Shown here piece by piece: positions 52,716-62,425 of a stretch of 64,000 nucleotides of DNA (position 1 is its first letter; each line of letters starts with the position of its first letter). The notes beneath the pieces are model-generated. The model was not told where the DNA came from, made no database searches, and was given only the letters and a program-made list of their open reading frames with translations. The DNA lies in contig NZ_QETF01000003.1 of the NCBI RefSeq assembly GCF_003129565.1, positions 1 through 64,000 on the forward strand, given 5' to 3'. A program made the position numbers and the translations under genes. The DNA is from Salibaculum griseiflavum. GTDB taxonomy: Bacteria > Pseudomonadota > Alphaproteobacteria > Rhodobacterales > Rhodobacteraceae.

Positions 52716-53582
52716 TCAGAGAACGCGGCCAGCCACCGCGTCGAGCTTGCGTAACAGGTCGGGATCGCGCGCCTCGGGCGCGGTCAGGATGGCATGATCG
52801 AGCGCCCGGTCGCAGCCGCAAGGGCACGGGCCGTCATGGTCCAGCCGTTCGGGCAGCCCCGCCACCGTCTTGCGCGCATTGTCGGCATTGGCGCCCAGCG
52901 TGGCGATGATCTCGGAAATGTCGACGCTGCCATGATCGGGATGCCAGCTGTCGTAATCGGTGATCATCGCGACGGAGGCATAGCAGAGCTCGGCCTCGCG
53001 GGCGAGCTTGGCTTCGGGCATGTTGGTCATGCCGATCACGTCGCAACCCCAGACATCGCGGTAAAGCTTCGATTCCGCCATGGCCGAGAATTGCGGGCCT
53101 TCCATGGCCAGGTAGGTCCCGCCCTTGTGGACCGTCACGCCGGCGGCGGTCGCGGCCTGGGCACAGGTTCTTGCCAGCCGGTCACAGACCGGATGCGCCA
53201 CGCTGACATGGGCGACACAGCCGGTTCCGAAAAAACTCTTCTCGCGGGCGATGGTGCGGTCGATGAACTGGTCCACGACAACGAAATCCCCCGGCGCCAT
53301 CTCCTCGCGGAAAGAACCGCAGGCCGAGACCGAGACCACGTCGGTGCAGCCCAGCCGCTTGAGCGCGTCGATATTGGCCCGATAGGGCACGGTGCTGGGC
53401 GAATGCACATGGCCGCGCCCGTGACGCGGCAGAAAGGCCAGCCTGACCCCCGCCATTTCTCCAACGAGGATGTCATCCGACGGCGCGCCCCAGGGCGTTG
53501 CGACAGGATGCCAGTCTGCCTTTTCCAGTCCCGGCAACTGATACAGTCCGGACCCGCCGATTATCCCGAGCATCGCAGTCAT
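52716..53582 (-). CDS. mtnP: S-methyl-5'-thioadenosine phosphorylase
   Basis: Phosphorolyses methylthioadenosine (a by-product of polyamine and autoinducer synthesis) to adenine and methylthioribose phosphate. The 288-residue protein shows 'LGIIGGSGLYQLPGLE', 'FLPRHGRGHVHSPSTVPYRA', 'YLAMEGPQFSAMAESKLYR' and 'VIGMTNMPEAKLAREAELCY'. The ATG at 53582 follows GGAGGG; an internal ATG at 53573 is possible. It is upstream of apt, which would use the adenine formed. Confidence 0.95.
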   Translation of the reverse strand: MTAMLGIIGGSGLYQLPGLEKADWHPVATPWGAPSDDILVGEMAGVRLAFLPRHGRGHVHSPSTVPYRANIDALKRLGCTDVVSVSACGSFREEMAPGDFVVVDQFIDRTIAREKSFFGTGCVAHVSVAHPVCDRLARTCAQAATAAGVTVHKGGTYLAMEGPQFSAMAESKLYRDVWGCDVIGMTNMPEAKLAREAELCYASVAMITDYDSWHPDHGSVDISEIIATLGANADNARKTVAGLPERLDHDGPCPCGCDRALDHAILTAPEARDPDLLRKLDAVAGRVL

Positions 53583-53747
53583 CGCGCCCTCCGTGTCTTT
53601 CCCTGTCACCTTGCCGAAACCCGCCCCGGTTGTGAAGCCGAGTTCTACCCGAGCGCGTTGAAAACCTGCGCAAATCCTGGGCAGGCGGGACGGCGGGCGG
53701 GGCGCTGTTGTCGGGCCGAAGGGCCGGACACGAGCGGCGCATGGCCG

Positions 53748-54356
53748 TCACGCGTCATCGGGGCGCACCAGCGGAAAAACTTCGCGTACAGCGGTGTAGT
53801 CACGATAACCCAGACGCGCGAGGGGCGTGTAGCGGGTCACGTCGAAGCGCCCGTCGACCAGGCAATCGTCGCGCATGTGCACGCCGGTCACTTCCCCGAA
53901 AACCACGATATTGGCTGCACCGGGCAACTCGATGATCCGGGTCAGCCGACATTCCAGGGATGCAGGCGCATCTGCGACGCGGGGGCAATCGATTGTCTCG
54001 CACTCGGCCTTGGCGATGCCCGCATCGTCAAACTCATCCACCCCCTTGTCCCAGGCGCCGGATGTCTGGTTCATCGCCTCCCGCGCTGCGTATTCCACCA
54101 CGTTCACCGCGAAAACGCCTGTGTCACGGATATTGGCCACGCTGTCCTTGGTGCCGTCACGGTCCGGCTTGGCCGAGGTCGATGCGAACATCACCTGCGG
54201 CGGCACGTAGGCCACGGCGTTGAAGAAGGAATAGGGTGCCAGGTTGTCGACGCCATCCGCACCCCGCGTCGAAATCCAGCCGATGGGCCGGGGGGTCACA
54301 ATGGCGCTGAACGGGTTGTGCGGCAGGCCATGGCCATCGCCGGGTCGGTAGAACAT
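53748..54356 (-). CDS. Flavin reductase-like domain protein
   Basis: A 202-residue flavoprotein of the flavin-reductase-like (FMN-binding split barrel) family. 'NPFSAIVTPRPIGWISTRGA' and 'NLAPYSFFNAVAYVPPQVMF' are the family pattern, and 'KDSVANIRDTGVFAVNVVEY' follows. It may reduce flavin for a monooxygenase or act as a stand-alone oxidoreductase. The ATG at 54356 starts 'MFYRPGDGHGLPHNPF'. Divergent from a GNAT gene. Confidence 0.88.
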   Translation of the reverse strand: MFYRPGDGHGLPHNPFSAIVTPRPIGWISTRGADGVDNLAPYSFFNAVAYVPPQVMFASTSAKPDRDGTKDSVANIRDTGVFAVNVVEYAAREAMNQTSGAWDKGVDEFDDAGIAKAECETIDCPRVADAPASLECRLTRIIELPGAANIVVFGEVTGVHMRDDCLVDGRFDVTRYTPLARLGYRDYTAVREVFPLVRPDDA

Positions 54357-54432
54357 CAATCTCTCCAAGCATTTGCCGTGGTTTTGCGGCCATGCTACCG
54401 AGCTATGCGGAAACAACAAGAAAGACCGGGAC

Positions 54433-54918
54433 ATGAAGCTGCGTCCCGAACGCGACGAGGATTGGTGGGAGGTCGAGGCGCTCTTCGATCTGTGTTTCGC
54501 GCCGGGGCGCGAGGCCCTGTCCTCCTATCGGCTGCGCGATGACGTGCCGCCGGTCGGCCCGCTCTGCCTTGTCGCCCGCGACGATGACGGAATCCTGGGC
54601 GGCGCGATCCGCGGATGGCCGGTCAGGATCGGCGCCGCGCGCGCAATCCTGCTTGGCCCCGTGGCCGTGCACCCTACCCGGCAGGGCGAAGGCTTGGGCG
54701 GCCTGTTGATCCGGGCCCAGGTCGCGGAAGCCGCGCGCCAGGGATGGGACAGGGTCATGCTGGTGGGCGATGCGCCCTATTACGCGCGCTTCGGTTTCGA
54801 ACGGCTGCCAGACGTGCGGATGCCGCCCCCGACCAATCCCGACCGGGTGCTCGGCCTGGCGCTGAAACCGGGGGCCTGGTCGGGAATCGCCGGGCAGGTG
54901 GAACGCGACAAAGATTGA
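54433..54918 (+). CDS. GNAT acetyltransferase, YhbS-like
   Basis: A 161-residue N-acetyltransferase. 'LLGPVAVHPTRQGEGLGGLL' contains the acetyl-CoA loop (Q-x2-G-x-G), and 'WDRVMLVGDAPYYARFGFE' is typical of the YhbS/COG3153 group. The substrate is unknown. The start at 54433 (MKLRPERDEDWWEV) is chosen over an earlier in-frame ATG at 54373 that overlaps the divergent flavin reductase region. Confidence 0.88.
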   Translation: MKLRPERDEDWWEVEALFDLCFAPGREALSSYRLRDDVPPVGPLCLVARDDDGILGGAIRGWPVRIGAARAILLGPVAVHPTRQGEGLGGLLIRAQVAEAARQGWDRVMLVGDAPYYARFGFERLPDVRMPPPTNPDRVLGLALKPGAWSGIAGQVERDKD

Positions 54919-54948
54919 ATTGGCGTCCCGCCTTCCCATCTTCTATCC

Positions 54949-55761
54949 ATGACGACCGAACCGGAAAGCATGCGCCTGGTCAATCCCGACCCGGCCCCCG
55001 TCCCGCTCGATGACGGCGCCCGCGCGGCCATAGCTGCGCTTGCCGCGCGCCAGCATGGGGCCAATACACTGTTGATGCAGGCCATCACCTTCGTGGGCGG
55101 GCAGGTCGAAGACGGGCTGAAACTCTTGCCCAAGGGATCGCGCACCCAGATCGAAAACGCCGCGAGGTCGGCGCTGCGCCACTCCTATGACCTGGCGGGG
55201 CGCAGTCGTCAGGGGTCCATGGCGCGGATTGCCAACTCGGAACGCGGGCACAAGGCGCTGGCCACGCTGTCGGGTGCCCTCGGCGGCATCGGCGGGCTGC
55301 CAACGGCGCTGGCGGAACTTCCCATCGCGACGACCGTGATCTTCCGCGCGGTTCAATCCGTGGCTGAAATCCATGGCGAGGACGCTCGATCCGAGGAAAC
55401 CCGCCTGCAATGCCTGCAGGTCTTCGGTGCGGGCGGCCCCGGCACCGGTGATGACGGTATCGACACGTCCTTCATCGGGGCACGGCTCAGCCTCACAGGC
55501 GCGGCGCTCAACAAGTTGCTGGCGCGGATCGCGCCGCGCTTCGCCACGGTGATCGGGCAGAAACTGGCCGGTCAGGCGGTGCCCGTGCTGGGCGCGGCCG
55601 CCGGGGCCGGAACCAACTATGCCTTCATGGATTACTATACCCAGATCGCCCAGGTGCATTTCGGTCTGCGCGCCCTCGCCCGAACCCATGGGGAAGAGGT
55701 TGTTCTGTCAGCATTCCACGAGGAACTGGCACGACTGCGCCGCCCGGCCCTGCGCGTTTAG
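54949..55761 (+). CDS. EcsC family protein
   Basis: A 270-residue member of the EcsC family, named after a Bacillus gene next to an ABC transporter; function is unknown. It has an alanine-rich helical composition, with 'TLSGALGGIGGLPTALAELP', 'FRAVQSVAEIHGEDARSEET' and 'GAAAGAGTNYAFMDYYTQIA'. A hydrophobic stretch near residue 105-125 might contact membrane. It follows the GNAT gene by 30 bases and overlaps the convergent ptsP by four bases. Confidence 0.82.
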   Translation: MTTEPESMRLVNPDPAPVPLDDGARAAIAALAARQHGANTLLMQAITFVGGQVEDGLKLLPKGSRTQIENAARSALRHSYDLAGRSRQGSMARIANSERGHKALATLSGALGGIGGLPTALAELPIATTVIFRAVQSVAEIHGEDARSEETRLQCLQVFGAGGPGTGDDGIDTSFIGARLSLTGAALNKLLARIAPRFATVIGQKLAGQAVPVLGAAAGAGTNYAFMDYYTQIAQVHFGLRALARTHGEEVVLSAFHEELARLRRPALRV

Positions 55762-57995
55762 CCCCGCAGCGCCTCGATCACGGCGTGGCGCACGCTCTGC
55801 TCGCCGCGGTCGCGCGCCGCGTCCATGGCCGCCTTGACCTGCCCCAGGTCCACCTGACGCAGCAGATGCTTGACCGGCCCGATCGAGGCTGGCCGCATGG
55901 ACAGCGACCGCAGGCCCAGGGCCGCGAAACAGACCGCCTCGATGGGCCGTCCGGCATCCTCGCCGCAAAAGCTCACAGGCGTATCCAGCGCCTCGCAGCG
56001 TGCGATCAACTGTTCGAGGAAAGCCAGGAAACTGACATTCAGCGTATCGTAGCGCCGCCGCACCCGTTCGTTTTCACGGTCGGCCGCGAAGAAGAACTGC
56101 TTGAGGTCGTTGCCGCCGATGGACAGGAAATCCACATCCTCGAAGAACTTGTCCGGTGCGAAGGCCAGGCTGGGCGTTTCCAGCATCGCCCCGACCTCGA
56201 CCTTTTCCGGCAAGGGGTGGCCCAAGCGGCGCTCACGCTCCATGGCCTTGTCGAATTCGGCCCGCGCATCGCGATATTCCTGCAATTGCGCCACGAAGGG
56301 GAACATGACGGCAAGGGGGCGCCCCGCCGCAGCGCGGATCAGCGCCTGCAACTGCATGCGCAGCACCCCGGGCTTGTCCAGACCCACGCGGATCGCCCGC
56401 CAGCCCATGGCCGGGTTGGGCTCGTCGTTGGGCTTCATGTAGGTCAGCACCTTGTCCGACCCGATATCGAGCGTGCGGAAGGCCACCCGCTTTCCATCTG
56501 CCGCATCCATGACCCTCGCATAAAGCGCCGACAACTCCGCCCGCTTGGGCATCTGGTTGCGGATCAGGAATTGCAGCTCGGTGCGGAACAGGCCCACCCC
56601 CTCGGCCCCCGAGCTGGGCAGCGAGGGCAGATCCGCCATGAGGCCGGCATTCATGTTCAGGGCGATGGTCTGGCCGCAGCGCGTCGTGGCCGGCTTGTCC
56701 ACCAGCGAGGCATACCGTTCCTGTGCCGCAGCCTGCATGGCTATCTTGTCGCGAAAGGCCGAGCGCACGGTATCATCGGGGCGCAGATGCACGACCCCCT
56801 GTTCGCCATCGACCAGGATCGGGTCGCCATTCAGCGCCTCGGTGGTGATATTCTTGGCATGGATCACCAGCGGAATAGCCCAGGCCCGCGCCACCACGGC
56901 CGCATGGCTGCCCACGGCGCCTTCTTCCAGAACGATCGCCTTGAGCACCTTGCCATAGTCCAGCAACTCGCCCGGTCCGATATTGCGCGCGACGAGCACC
57001 GGGTTCTCGGGCAGCTCGGCGCCCGTATCCTTGCCCTGCCCGGTCAGGATGCGCAGCAGGCGGTTCGACAGGTCATCGAGATCGTGCAACCGGTCGCGCA
57101 AATAGGCGTCTTTGGCCTGCGACATGCGGGTGCGGGCCAGGGATTGTTCCTTTTCCACTGCCGCCTCGGCCGACAGGCCATTGTCGATGTCATCGAGCAT
57201 CCGCTTTTGCCAGCTTCGCGAGTTGGCGAACATCCGGTAGGCTTCGAAAACGTCCTTCTGATCGGCACTGGCACCGGAATTCCGGGCCAGCATCTTGTCC
57301 ACCGAGACCCGTAGCCTGTCGATCGCTTCGGTCAGGCGGGTCTTCTCGATCTCGGGATCATCGGCGATCGGATTGGTGACGACGACGCGCGGCTCGTGCA
57401 GGAACACGTTGCCACCGGCCGCACCTTCCTGGCCGACCGTGCCGCGGAACAGGACCGGCTGCTGATGGCGGGCGGACAGGGCAGCCCCTTCGCCGACGAA
57501 GGCGCCCAGTTCTGTCATCTCGGCCAGGACCATGGCGACGACTTCCAGCGCATAGACCTCGTCAGCCGTGAATTCCCGCGCCTCTCTGGATTGCACCACG
57601 AGCACGCCCATCGTGTCGCCCAGTCGTTGGATGGGCACGCCGCAGAAGCTGGAAAAGCGTTCCTCGCCGGTTTCCGGCATATAGCGGAACCCTTTGGCCG
57701 CGGGCGCATCGGCGGTATTGACCACGTCGCGGGCCTTGGCGACACGCCCGACCAGGCCCTCGCCCAGCCGCATGCGGGTCTGGTGCACCGCCTCGGCGGC
57801 AAGGCCTTCGGTCGCGCAAAGTTCCAGCGTGTCGGCATCCCGGAAGAGGTAGATCGAGCATACCTCGGTCCGCATGGACGACGCGATCAGCCCGACGATC
57901 CGATCGAGCCGCTCCTGGCCGGCATTGTCCTCGGCCATGGCATCGCGCAACCGACCAAGCAGCTTGCGGCTTTCGGTTTCAAAGGTCTCGGGCAT
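55758..57995 (-). CDS. ptsP: Phosphoenolpyruvate-protein phosphotransferase PtsP (EI-Ntr)
   Basis: The first enzyme of the nitrogen-related PTS; it transfers phosphate from PEP to NPr and so to EIIA-Ntr, a regulatory relay. The 745 residues contain an N-terminal GAF domain (about 20-165, 'VCSIYLFRDADTLELCATEG'), the phosphohistidine loop 'GSHAAVVARAWAIPLVIHA', and the PEP-binding TIM barrel ('GVGLFRTELQFLIRNQMPKR', 'FLSIGGNDLKQFF', 'FCGEDAGRP'). The latter motif is usually CGE-x-AGDP. It lies downstream of lysC on the same strand, 176 bases away, as in many relatives. Confidence 0.94.
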   Translation of the reverse strand: MPETFETESRKLLGRLRDAMAEDNAGQERLDRIVGLIASSMRTEVCSIYLFRDADTLELCATEGLAAEAVHQTRMRLGEGLVGRVAKARDVVNTADAPAAKGFRYMPETGEERFSSFCGVPIQRLGDTMGVLVVQSREAREFTADEVYALEVVAMVLAEMTELGAFVGEGAALSARHQQPVLFRGTVGQEGAAGGNVFLHEPRVVVTNPIADDPEIEKTRLTEAIDRLRVSVDKMLARNSGASADQKDVFEAYRMFANSRSWQKRMLDDIDNGLSAEAAVEKEQSLARTRMSQAKDAYLRDRLHDLDDLSNRLLRILTGQGKDTGAELPENPVLVARNIGPGELLDYGKVLKAIVLEEGAVGSHAAVVARAWAIPLVIHAKNITTEALNGDPILVDGEQGVVHLRPDDTVRSAFRDKIAMQAAAQERYASLVDKPATTRCGQTIALNMNAGLMADLPSLPSSGAEGVGLFRTELQFLIRNQMPKRAELSALYARVMDAADGKRVAFRTLDIGSDKVLTYMKPNDEPNPAMGWRAIRVGLDKPGVLRMQLQALIRAAAGRPLAVMFPFVAQLQEYRDARAEFDKAMERERRLGHPLPEKVEVGAMLETPSLAFAPDKFFEDVDFLSIGGNDLKQFFFAADRENERVRRRYDTLNVSFLAFLEQLIARCEALDTPVSFCGEDAGRPIEAVCFAALGLRSLSMRPASIGPVKHLLRQVDLGQVKAAMDAARDRGEQSVRHAVIEALRG

Positions 57996-58171
57996 GTCCC
58001 TCTTCCCTGCCGGACGTCCGCCGGGCGTTCGGCCCCGTATAGCAGACCTGCCACCGGAAAGAGAACCGCGTTGTCGACGGCTTGACCAAGGATTGCAGTC
58101 TTTGCACGCAATGAGCGCAAAAAATCACCGACTTGCGCGACCGACTTGCCTTTATCCGACCGGCCTGCCCG

Positions 58172-59410
58172 TCAGGTCGCCTTCTCCAGCTCGAATGCGT
58201 CATGCAGGGCCTGCACCGCCAGTTCCATGTACTTGCGATCAACGAGCACGCTGATCTTGATCTCGGAGGTGGCGATGACCTTGATGTTGATGCCTTCGTC
58301 GGAAAGGGTCTTGAACATGGTCGCGGCTACGCCCGACTGGCTGCGCATGCCGATGCCCACGGCGCTGATCTTGGCCACATCCGTATCCGCGACAAGGTCA
58401 TGATAATTGATATCGCCGGCGGCCTTGGCCTCGTTCAGGGCCTTCTCGGCCCGCGCGACCTGATCGACGGGGCAGGAGAAGGTCATGTCGGTGCGGCCTT
58501 CCTCGGCGATGTTCTGAATGATCATGTCCACATTCACCCCGGCCTCGGACAACGGCCCGAAGATGGCGGCGGCGATGCCGGGGCGGTCGGCCACGGAAAT
58601 CAGGGTCATCTTGGCCTCGTCGCGGCTATAGGCGATGCCGGATACGGGTCGGTTTTCCATCACGTCCTCCTCGTCGCAGACCAGCGTGCCGGCCTCGTCG
58701 GATTGTTCCTCGAAACTGCTGAGCACCCGCAGTTTCACGTTGTAGCGCATGGCCAGCTCGACCGAGCGGGTCTGCAGCACCTTGGCGCCCAGGCTGGCCA
58801 GTTCCAGCATTTCCTCGAAGGCGATGCGGTCCAGCTTGCGGGCCTTCGATGCGATGCGCGGGTCCGTGGTATAGACGCCGTCCACGTCGGTGTAGATATC
58901 GCAGCGTTCCGCGCCGAAGGCCGCGGCGAAGGCAACGGCCGTCGTGTCGGACCCGCCACGACCCAGCGTGGTGATCCGGCCCTCGGGGCTGACCCCCTGA
59001 AATCCGGCCACAACCGCGACGCGCATGCCCTCGCCGAACTTGGCGTTGATGTTGTCAGTCGGGATTTCCTCGATCCGGGCGGCGGAATGTGCGGCGGTGG
59101 TTTTCACCGGCACCTGCCAGCCCTGCCAGCTGCGCGCCGGCACATCCATTTCCTGCAAGGTCAGCGCCATAAGACCAGCGGTGACATTCTCTCCGGAGCT
59201 GACGATGGCGTCATATTCACGGGCATCATAGAGTGGGCTGGTATCGCCGACATACCCCACCAGCTTGTTGGTTTCCCCGGCCATGGCAGACACGATGACG
59301 ATCACGTCATAGCCCTTGGACACCTCGACCCCGACCCGTTTGGCGGCGCGGCGGATGCGATCCAGCGTGGCGACGCTCGTGCCGCCGAATTTCATCACGA
59401 GAACTGGCAT
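58172..59410 (-). CDS. lysC: Aspartate kinase
   Basis: Phosphorylates aspartate, the first step to lysine, threonine and methionine. The 412-residue protein has 'VMKFGGTSVATLDRIRRAA', 'GRGGSDTTAVAFAAAFGAER' and two C-terminal ACT domains that bind feedback inhibitors ('GIAAAIFGPLSEAGVNVDMI', 'GVAATMFKTLSDEGINIKVI'). No lysine-riboswitch-like leader was recognised. Convergent neighbours are absent; ptsP follows. Confidence 0.95.
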   Translation of the reverse strand: MPVLVMKFGGTSVATLDRIRRAAKRVGVEVSKGYDVIVIVSAMAGETNKLVGYVGDTSPLYDAREYDAIVSSGENVTAGLMALTLQEMDVPARSWQGWQVPVKTTAAHSAARIEEIPTDNINAKFGEGMRVAVVAGFQGVSPEGRITTLGRGGSDTTAVAFAAAFGAERCDIYTDVDGVYTTDPRIASKARKLDRIAFEEMLELASLGAKVLQTRSVELAMRYNVKLRVLSSFEEQSDEAGTLVCDEEDVMENRPVSGIAYSRDEAKMTLISVADRPGIAAAIFGPLSEAGVNVDMIIQNIAEEGRTDMTFSCPVDQVARAEKALNEAKAAGDINYHDLVADTDVAKISAVGIGMRSQSGVAATMFKTLSDEGINIKVIATSEIKISVLVDRKYMELAVQALHDAFELEKAT

Positions 59411-59469
59411 ATCTGCCCCTTGGTTCCTGTTCGCGCCCTCTTATGCGCAAGGGGCCACAAGGGCAAGCG

Positions 59470-60882
59470 TCACTGCTGCCGCAGAACCGCCCCCGGGTTC
59501 AGTATGCCCAGCGGGTCCAGCGCGTCCTTGAGCGCACGCATGGTGGCCAGTTTGACAGGATCGGCATAGCGTTCCAGATCCTCGACCTTCAGCCGCCCCA
59601 CCCCGTGTTCCGCGCTGACCGATCCGCCCATCTCGTGGGTCAGATCATGCACCGCCCGTTTCACCGCAGCGCGCTGGTGGTCATGATCGGCGCGGCTTCT
59701 TCCCGGTCGCGGAAAGACATTGTAGTGCAGGTTGCCGTCGCCCAGATGCCCGAAGCAGTTGATGCGAAAATCTCCGATACCGGCCAACCTGCCGGGGGCC
59801 CGCGCTATGAAATCCGGGATCGCGCTCAACGGAAGCGAAATATCGTGGGACGAGACCGCTCCGATCGCGCGGTTGGCGGCCGGGATATTCTCGCGAACCG
59901 CCCACAGTGCCTGCGTTTGGGCAACGGATTGTGCAATTGTGCCGTCCTTCGAAAGCCCTGCCTCCTGTGCGGCCAGGAACAGCGCCTCGAGGGCGCCCCC
60001 GGCATCCTGACCCTGCCCTAGCCCGATTTCGACCAGAACGCACCATTCGGGCAGCGGGTCCAGTGGCCGGACATGCGCGATCTCAGCCTCGGCCAGGAAA
60101 TCGAAACCCTGGCGGTGGATCAATTCGAAGGCCGTGATCGTCTCACCAAGCTGAGCCCCCGCCAGCGCCAACAGGTCCAGGGCCGCCGACGGATCCTGCA
60201 CCGACAGCAGCGCCGTGGTCACCTCGGCCGGGCGTGGCATCAGCTTCAGCGTCGCGGCGGTGATGATACCCAACGTGCCCTCGGCTCCTATCATCAGGTC
60301 ACGCAGATCATAGCCGGTATTGTCCTTGCGCAGCCGGGACAGCCCGTTCCAGACCGTCCCATCGGCCATGACCACCTCCAGCCCCAGGCACTGCGCCCGC
60401 GCGGTGCCATATCGGATCACGTTCAGCCCGCCCGCATTCGTGGCCAGCAATCCTCCGATCCGCGCCGAGCCTTCAGAGGCCAGCGACAGCGGAAACAGCC
60501 GCTCGACCCGCCCTGCTGCCTGCTGGATGTCAGCCAGAACCGCTCCTGCCTCGACCACCATTGCGTTTTCGCGCGGGTAGGTCGCCCGGATCGCGGACAT
60601 GCGGTGCAAGGACAGGATCACCGGGGCGGGGCCTGTTTCGGTGATCTGGCCGCCGACCAGCCCGGTGCCACCGCCATAGGGAATGATGCCCACGCGGAAA
60701 TCGGCGCACAGCCGCACCACCTCTGCGACCTCCTCGGTCGTCGAGGGCGCGACGACAAGCCCCCGGCCCTGCCAGCGCCCGCGCGGTTCCTGAAGGAAAT
60801 TCGCCGCATCCGCTGGCAAGCCCTCTGGCCCCAGCATGGCACGCAACCGGTCTTCTAACTCTGGGCTAACGGCATTCAGCAT
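59470..60882 (-). CDS. FAD-linked oxidase, GlcD/D-2-hydroxyacid dehydrogenase type
   Basis: A 470-residue flavoenzyme (FAD_binding_4 plus FAD-oxidase C domain) that oxidises a D-2-hydroxyacid such as D-lactate, glycolate or D-2-hydroxyglutarate. Seen: 'GIIPYGGGTGLVGGQITETG' (PP loop), 'GLLATNAGGLNVIRYG', 'GAEGTLGIITAATLKLMP' and the C-terminal 'CFGHLGDGNLHYNVF' and 'SAEHGVGRLKVEDLERY' metal/substrate motifs. The exact substrate is not fixed by sequence. Confidence 0.9.
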   Translation of the reverse strand: MLNAVSPELEDRLRAMLGPEGLPADAANFLQEPRGRWQGRGLVVAPSTTEEVAEVVRLCADFRVGIIPYGGGTGLVGGQITETGPAPVILSLHRMSAIRATYPRENAMVVEAGAVLADIQQAAGRVERLFPLSLASEGSARIGGLLATNAGGLNVIRYGTARAQCLGLEVVMADGTVWNGLSRLRKDNTGYDLRDLMIGAEGTLGIITAATLKLMPRPAEVTTALLSVQDPSAALDLLALAGAQLGETITAFELIHRQGFDFLAEAEIAHVRPLDPLPEWCVLVEIGLGQGQDAGGALEALFLAAQEAGLSKDGTIAQSVAQTQALWAVRENIPAANRAIGAVSSHDISLPLSAIPDFIARAPGRLAGIGDFRINCFGHLGDGNLHYNVFPRPGRSRADHDHQRAAVKRAVHDLTHEMGGSVSAEHGVGRLKVEDLERYADPVKLATMRALKDALDPLGILNPGAVLRQQ

Positions 60883-60918
60883 GGCCGGGTCAAAGCATGG
60901 TGGCCGGGGCGGGGCAAG

Positions 60919-61737
60919 TCACTCGGCCAGGAATTCCGGCTCTAGCACCATGACCGTGCGCCGCGACGGCAGACTGTTCAGCGACAGCGTGATCTGGGGG
61001 CTGCCTGCGCGCACCACGTCGTAACCGCTGGTTTCCATATCATCGAGGAACGCATCCAGCGTGCTGCGCCCGAACCAGTGCATCGGGATCACGACCGAAG
61101 ACCGCAACCGATCCATCACGCGCAGCAGCGTTTCATGGCGCAGGGTCAAACCGCCATCCACAGCGGCCATGACGACGTCAAGCCGTCCGAGCATGGCGTA
61201 ATGGGTCTCGTCGAGTTCATGGTGCAGGTGGCCCAGATGGCCGATACACAGCCCGGCCACTTCGAAAACGAAAATCGAATTGCCGTTCTCTTGCACCCGG
61301 TCGCCGCCCCTGGCGCGGATGTCGGTATGCACGTTGCGGATCAGCATCTCGCCCAGATCAAGTTCGTGATTGCGGGGCTGGCCATTCAGGGTCCAGCCTT
61401 CGAGGACATGGGCAATCGCCGGGTCGGGATTGCTGGTGAAATGGGTGGAATGGGCGTTGTTCATCGTCACGACATCGGGGATGAACTCCACGTTGCCATA
61501 CCAGCCGGTGAAATCGGTCATGGCCGAAACCGTTTCGGACTGGATCAGGAACATGGCATGATCCACGTAACTGATACGAACGGTGTCATTTGCGACGGGC
61601 TCGCGAAAACTTGCGAGTTGCAGGTATTCCATACCCGGCGCTTGCGCGAAGGCGCGGCAATGGGACGGGATACGGTCCTGCGCCATGGCGGCGCTACCAA
61701 CGATAATACAGATAAGCAGCAAGACGTGACGGATCAT
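60919..61737 (-). CDS. Secreted metallo-beta-lactamase-fold protein
   Basis: A 272-residue exported protein with signal 'MIRHVLLLICIIVGSAAMA' cleaved before 'QDRIPSHC'. The mature domain resembles the UlaG-like metallo-beta-lactamase fold: 'VRISYVDHAMFLIQSETVSA', 'HSTHFTSNPDPAIAHVLEGW', 'CIGHLGHLHHELDETHYAML' and 'SSVVIPMHWFGRS'. The canonical HxHxDH is not seen and 'NAHSTHF' takes its place. The function is unknown. The ATG at 61737 follows AGGAGG. Confidence 0.83.
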   Translation of the reverse strand: MIRHVLLLICIIVGSAAMAQDRIPSHCRAFAQAPGMEYLQLASFREPVANDTVRISYVDHAMFLIQSETVSAMTDFTGWYGNVEFIPDVVTMNNAHSTHFTSNPDPAIAHVLEGWTLNGQPRNHELDLGEMLIRNVHTDIRARGGDRVQENGNSIFVFEVAGLCIGHLGHLHHELDETHYAMLGRLDVVMAAVDGGLTLRHETLLRVMDRLRSSVVIPMHWFGRSTLDAFLDDMETSGYDVVRAGSPQITLSLNSLPSRRTVMVLEPEFLAE

Positions 61738-61840
61738 GACAAGGCCCTCCTGGAGGAAAGGATAGCGCAACGACGGCGAAAGTCAGTATCGACCAATATG
61801 GCCGGCCTAAACCCACGCGCCTCAACTGCTGGACTTGTGC

Positions 61841-62425
61841 CTATCCCACCTCGGTCTTGCCGCGCCGGTCGTGGCGCAGATTGGCGTAAAGCACGTGGTT
61901 GCGCCAGCGTCCGTTGATCTGAAGATAGGACTGCGCCACGCCCTCGTATTTGTAACCACAGCATTCCAGCAAGCGGCGCGAGGCGGTGTTTTCGGGCAGG
62001 CATCCGGCCTCGATCCGGCTCAGGTCCAGCGTGGTAAAGGCGTAATGCACCAGCGCTTCGATCGCCTCGCGCATATAGCCCTGACGGGCATGCGACTCGC
62101 CGATCCAGTAGCCCGTGGTCCCCGCCTGGGCCGGGCCGCGGCGTATATGGTCCAGCGTGATCGCCCCCAAAAGCACCTGATCCTCGCGCCGGATCAGGAA
62201 CAGGGGCACGGCGGTGCCATTGGAAATGGAGCGCTGCGCCCAGTAGACCCGGTTGGTGAAACTCTTGCGGGTCAGGTGATCGGGCGCCCAGCTGGGCTCC
62301 CACGGAGTCAGAAACTCGCGGCTGGCCTTGCGCAACGCCACCCAATCGCGGAAATCCGTGTGCTGGGGCGGGCGCAGGGTCATGCGCTCGGTCTCCAGCC
62401 GGACCTTCCGCTTTTGCCGCAGCAT
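61841..62425 (-). CDS. GNAT acetyltransferase, RimJ/RimL type
   Basis: A 194-residue acetyltransferase of the RimJ/RimL group, which modify protein N-termini or other amines. Seen: 'RLETERMTLRPPQHTDFRDW', 'YWIGESHARQGYMREAIEAL' (acetyl-CoA loop) and 'GCLPENTASRRLLECCGYKY'. Its ATG overlaps the peptidase stop by one base (TGATG), so the two are translationally coupled, an arrangement common in this order. Confidence 0.92.
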   Translation of the reverse strand: MLRQKRKVRLETERMTLRPPQHTDFRDWVALRKASREFLTPWEPSWAPDHLTRKSFTNRVYWAQRSISNGTAVPLFLIRREDQVLLGAITLDHIRRGPAQAGTTGYWIGESHARQGYMREAIEALVHYAFTTLDLSRIEAGCLPENTASRRLLECCGYKYEGVAQSYLQINGRWRNHVLYANLRHDRRGKTEVG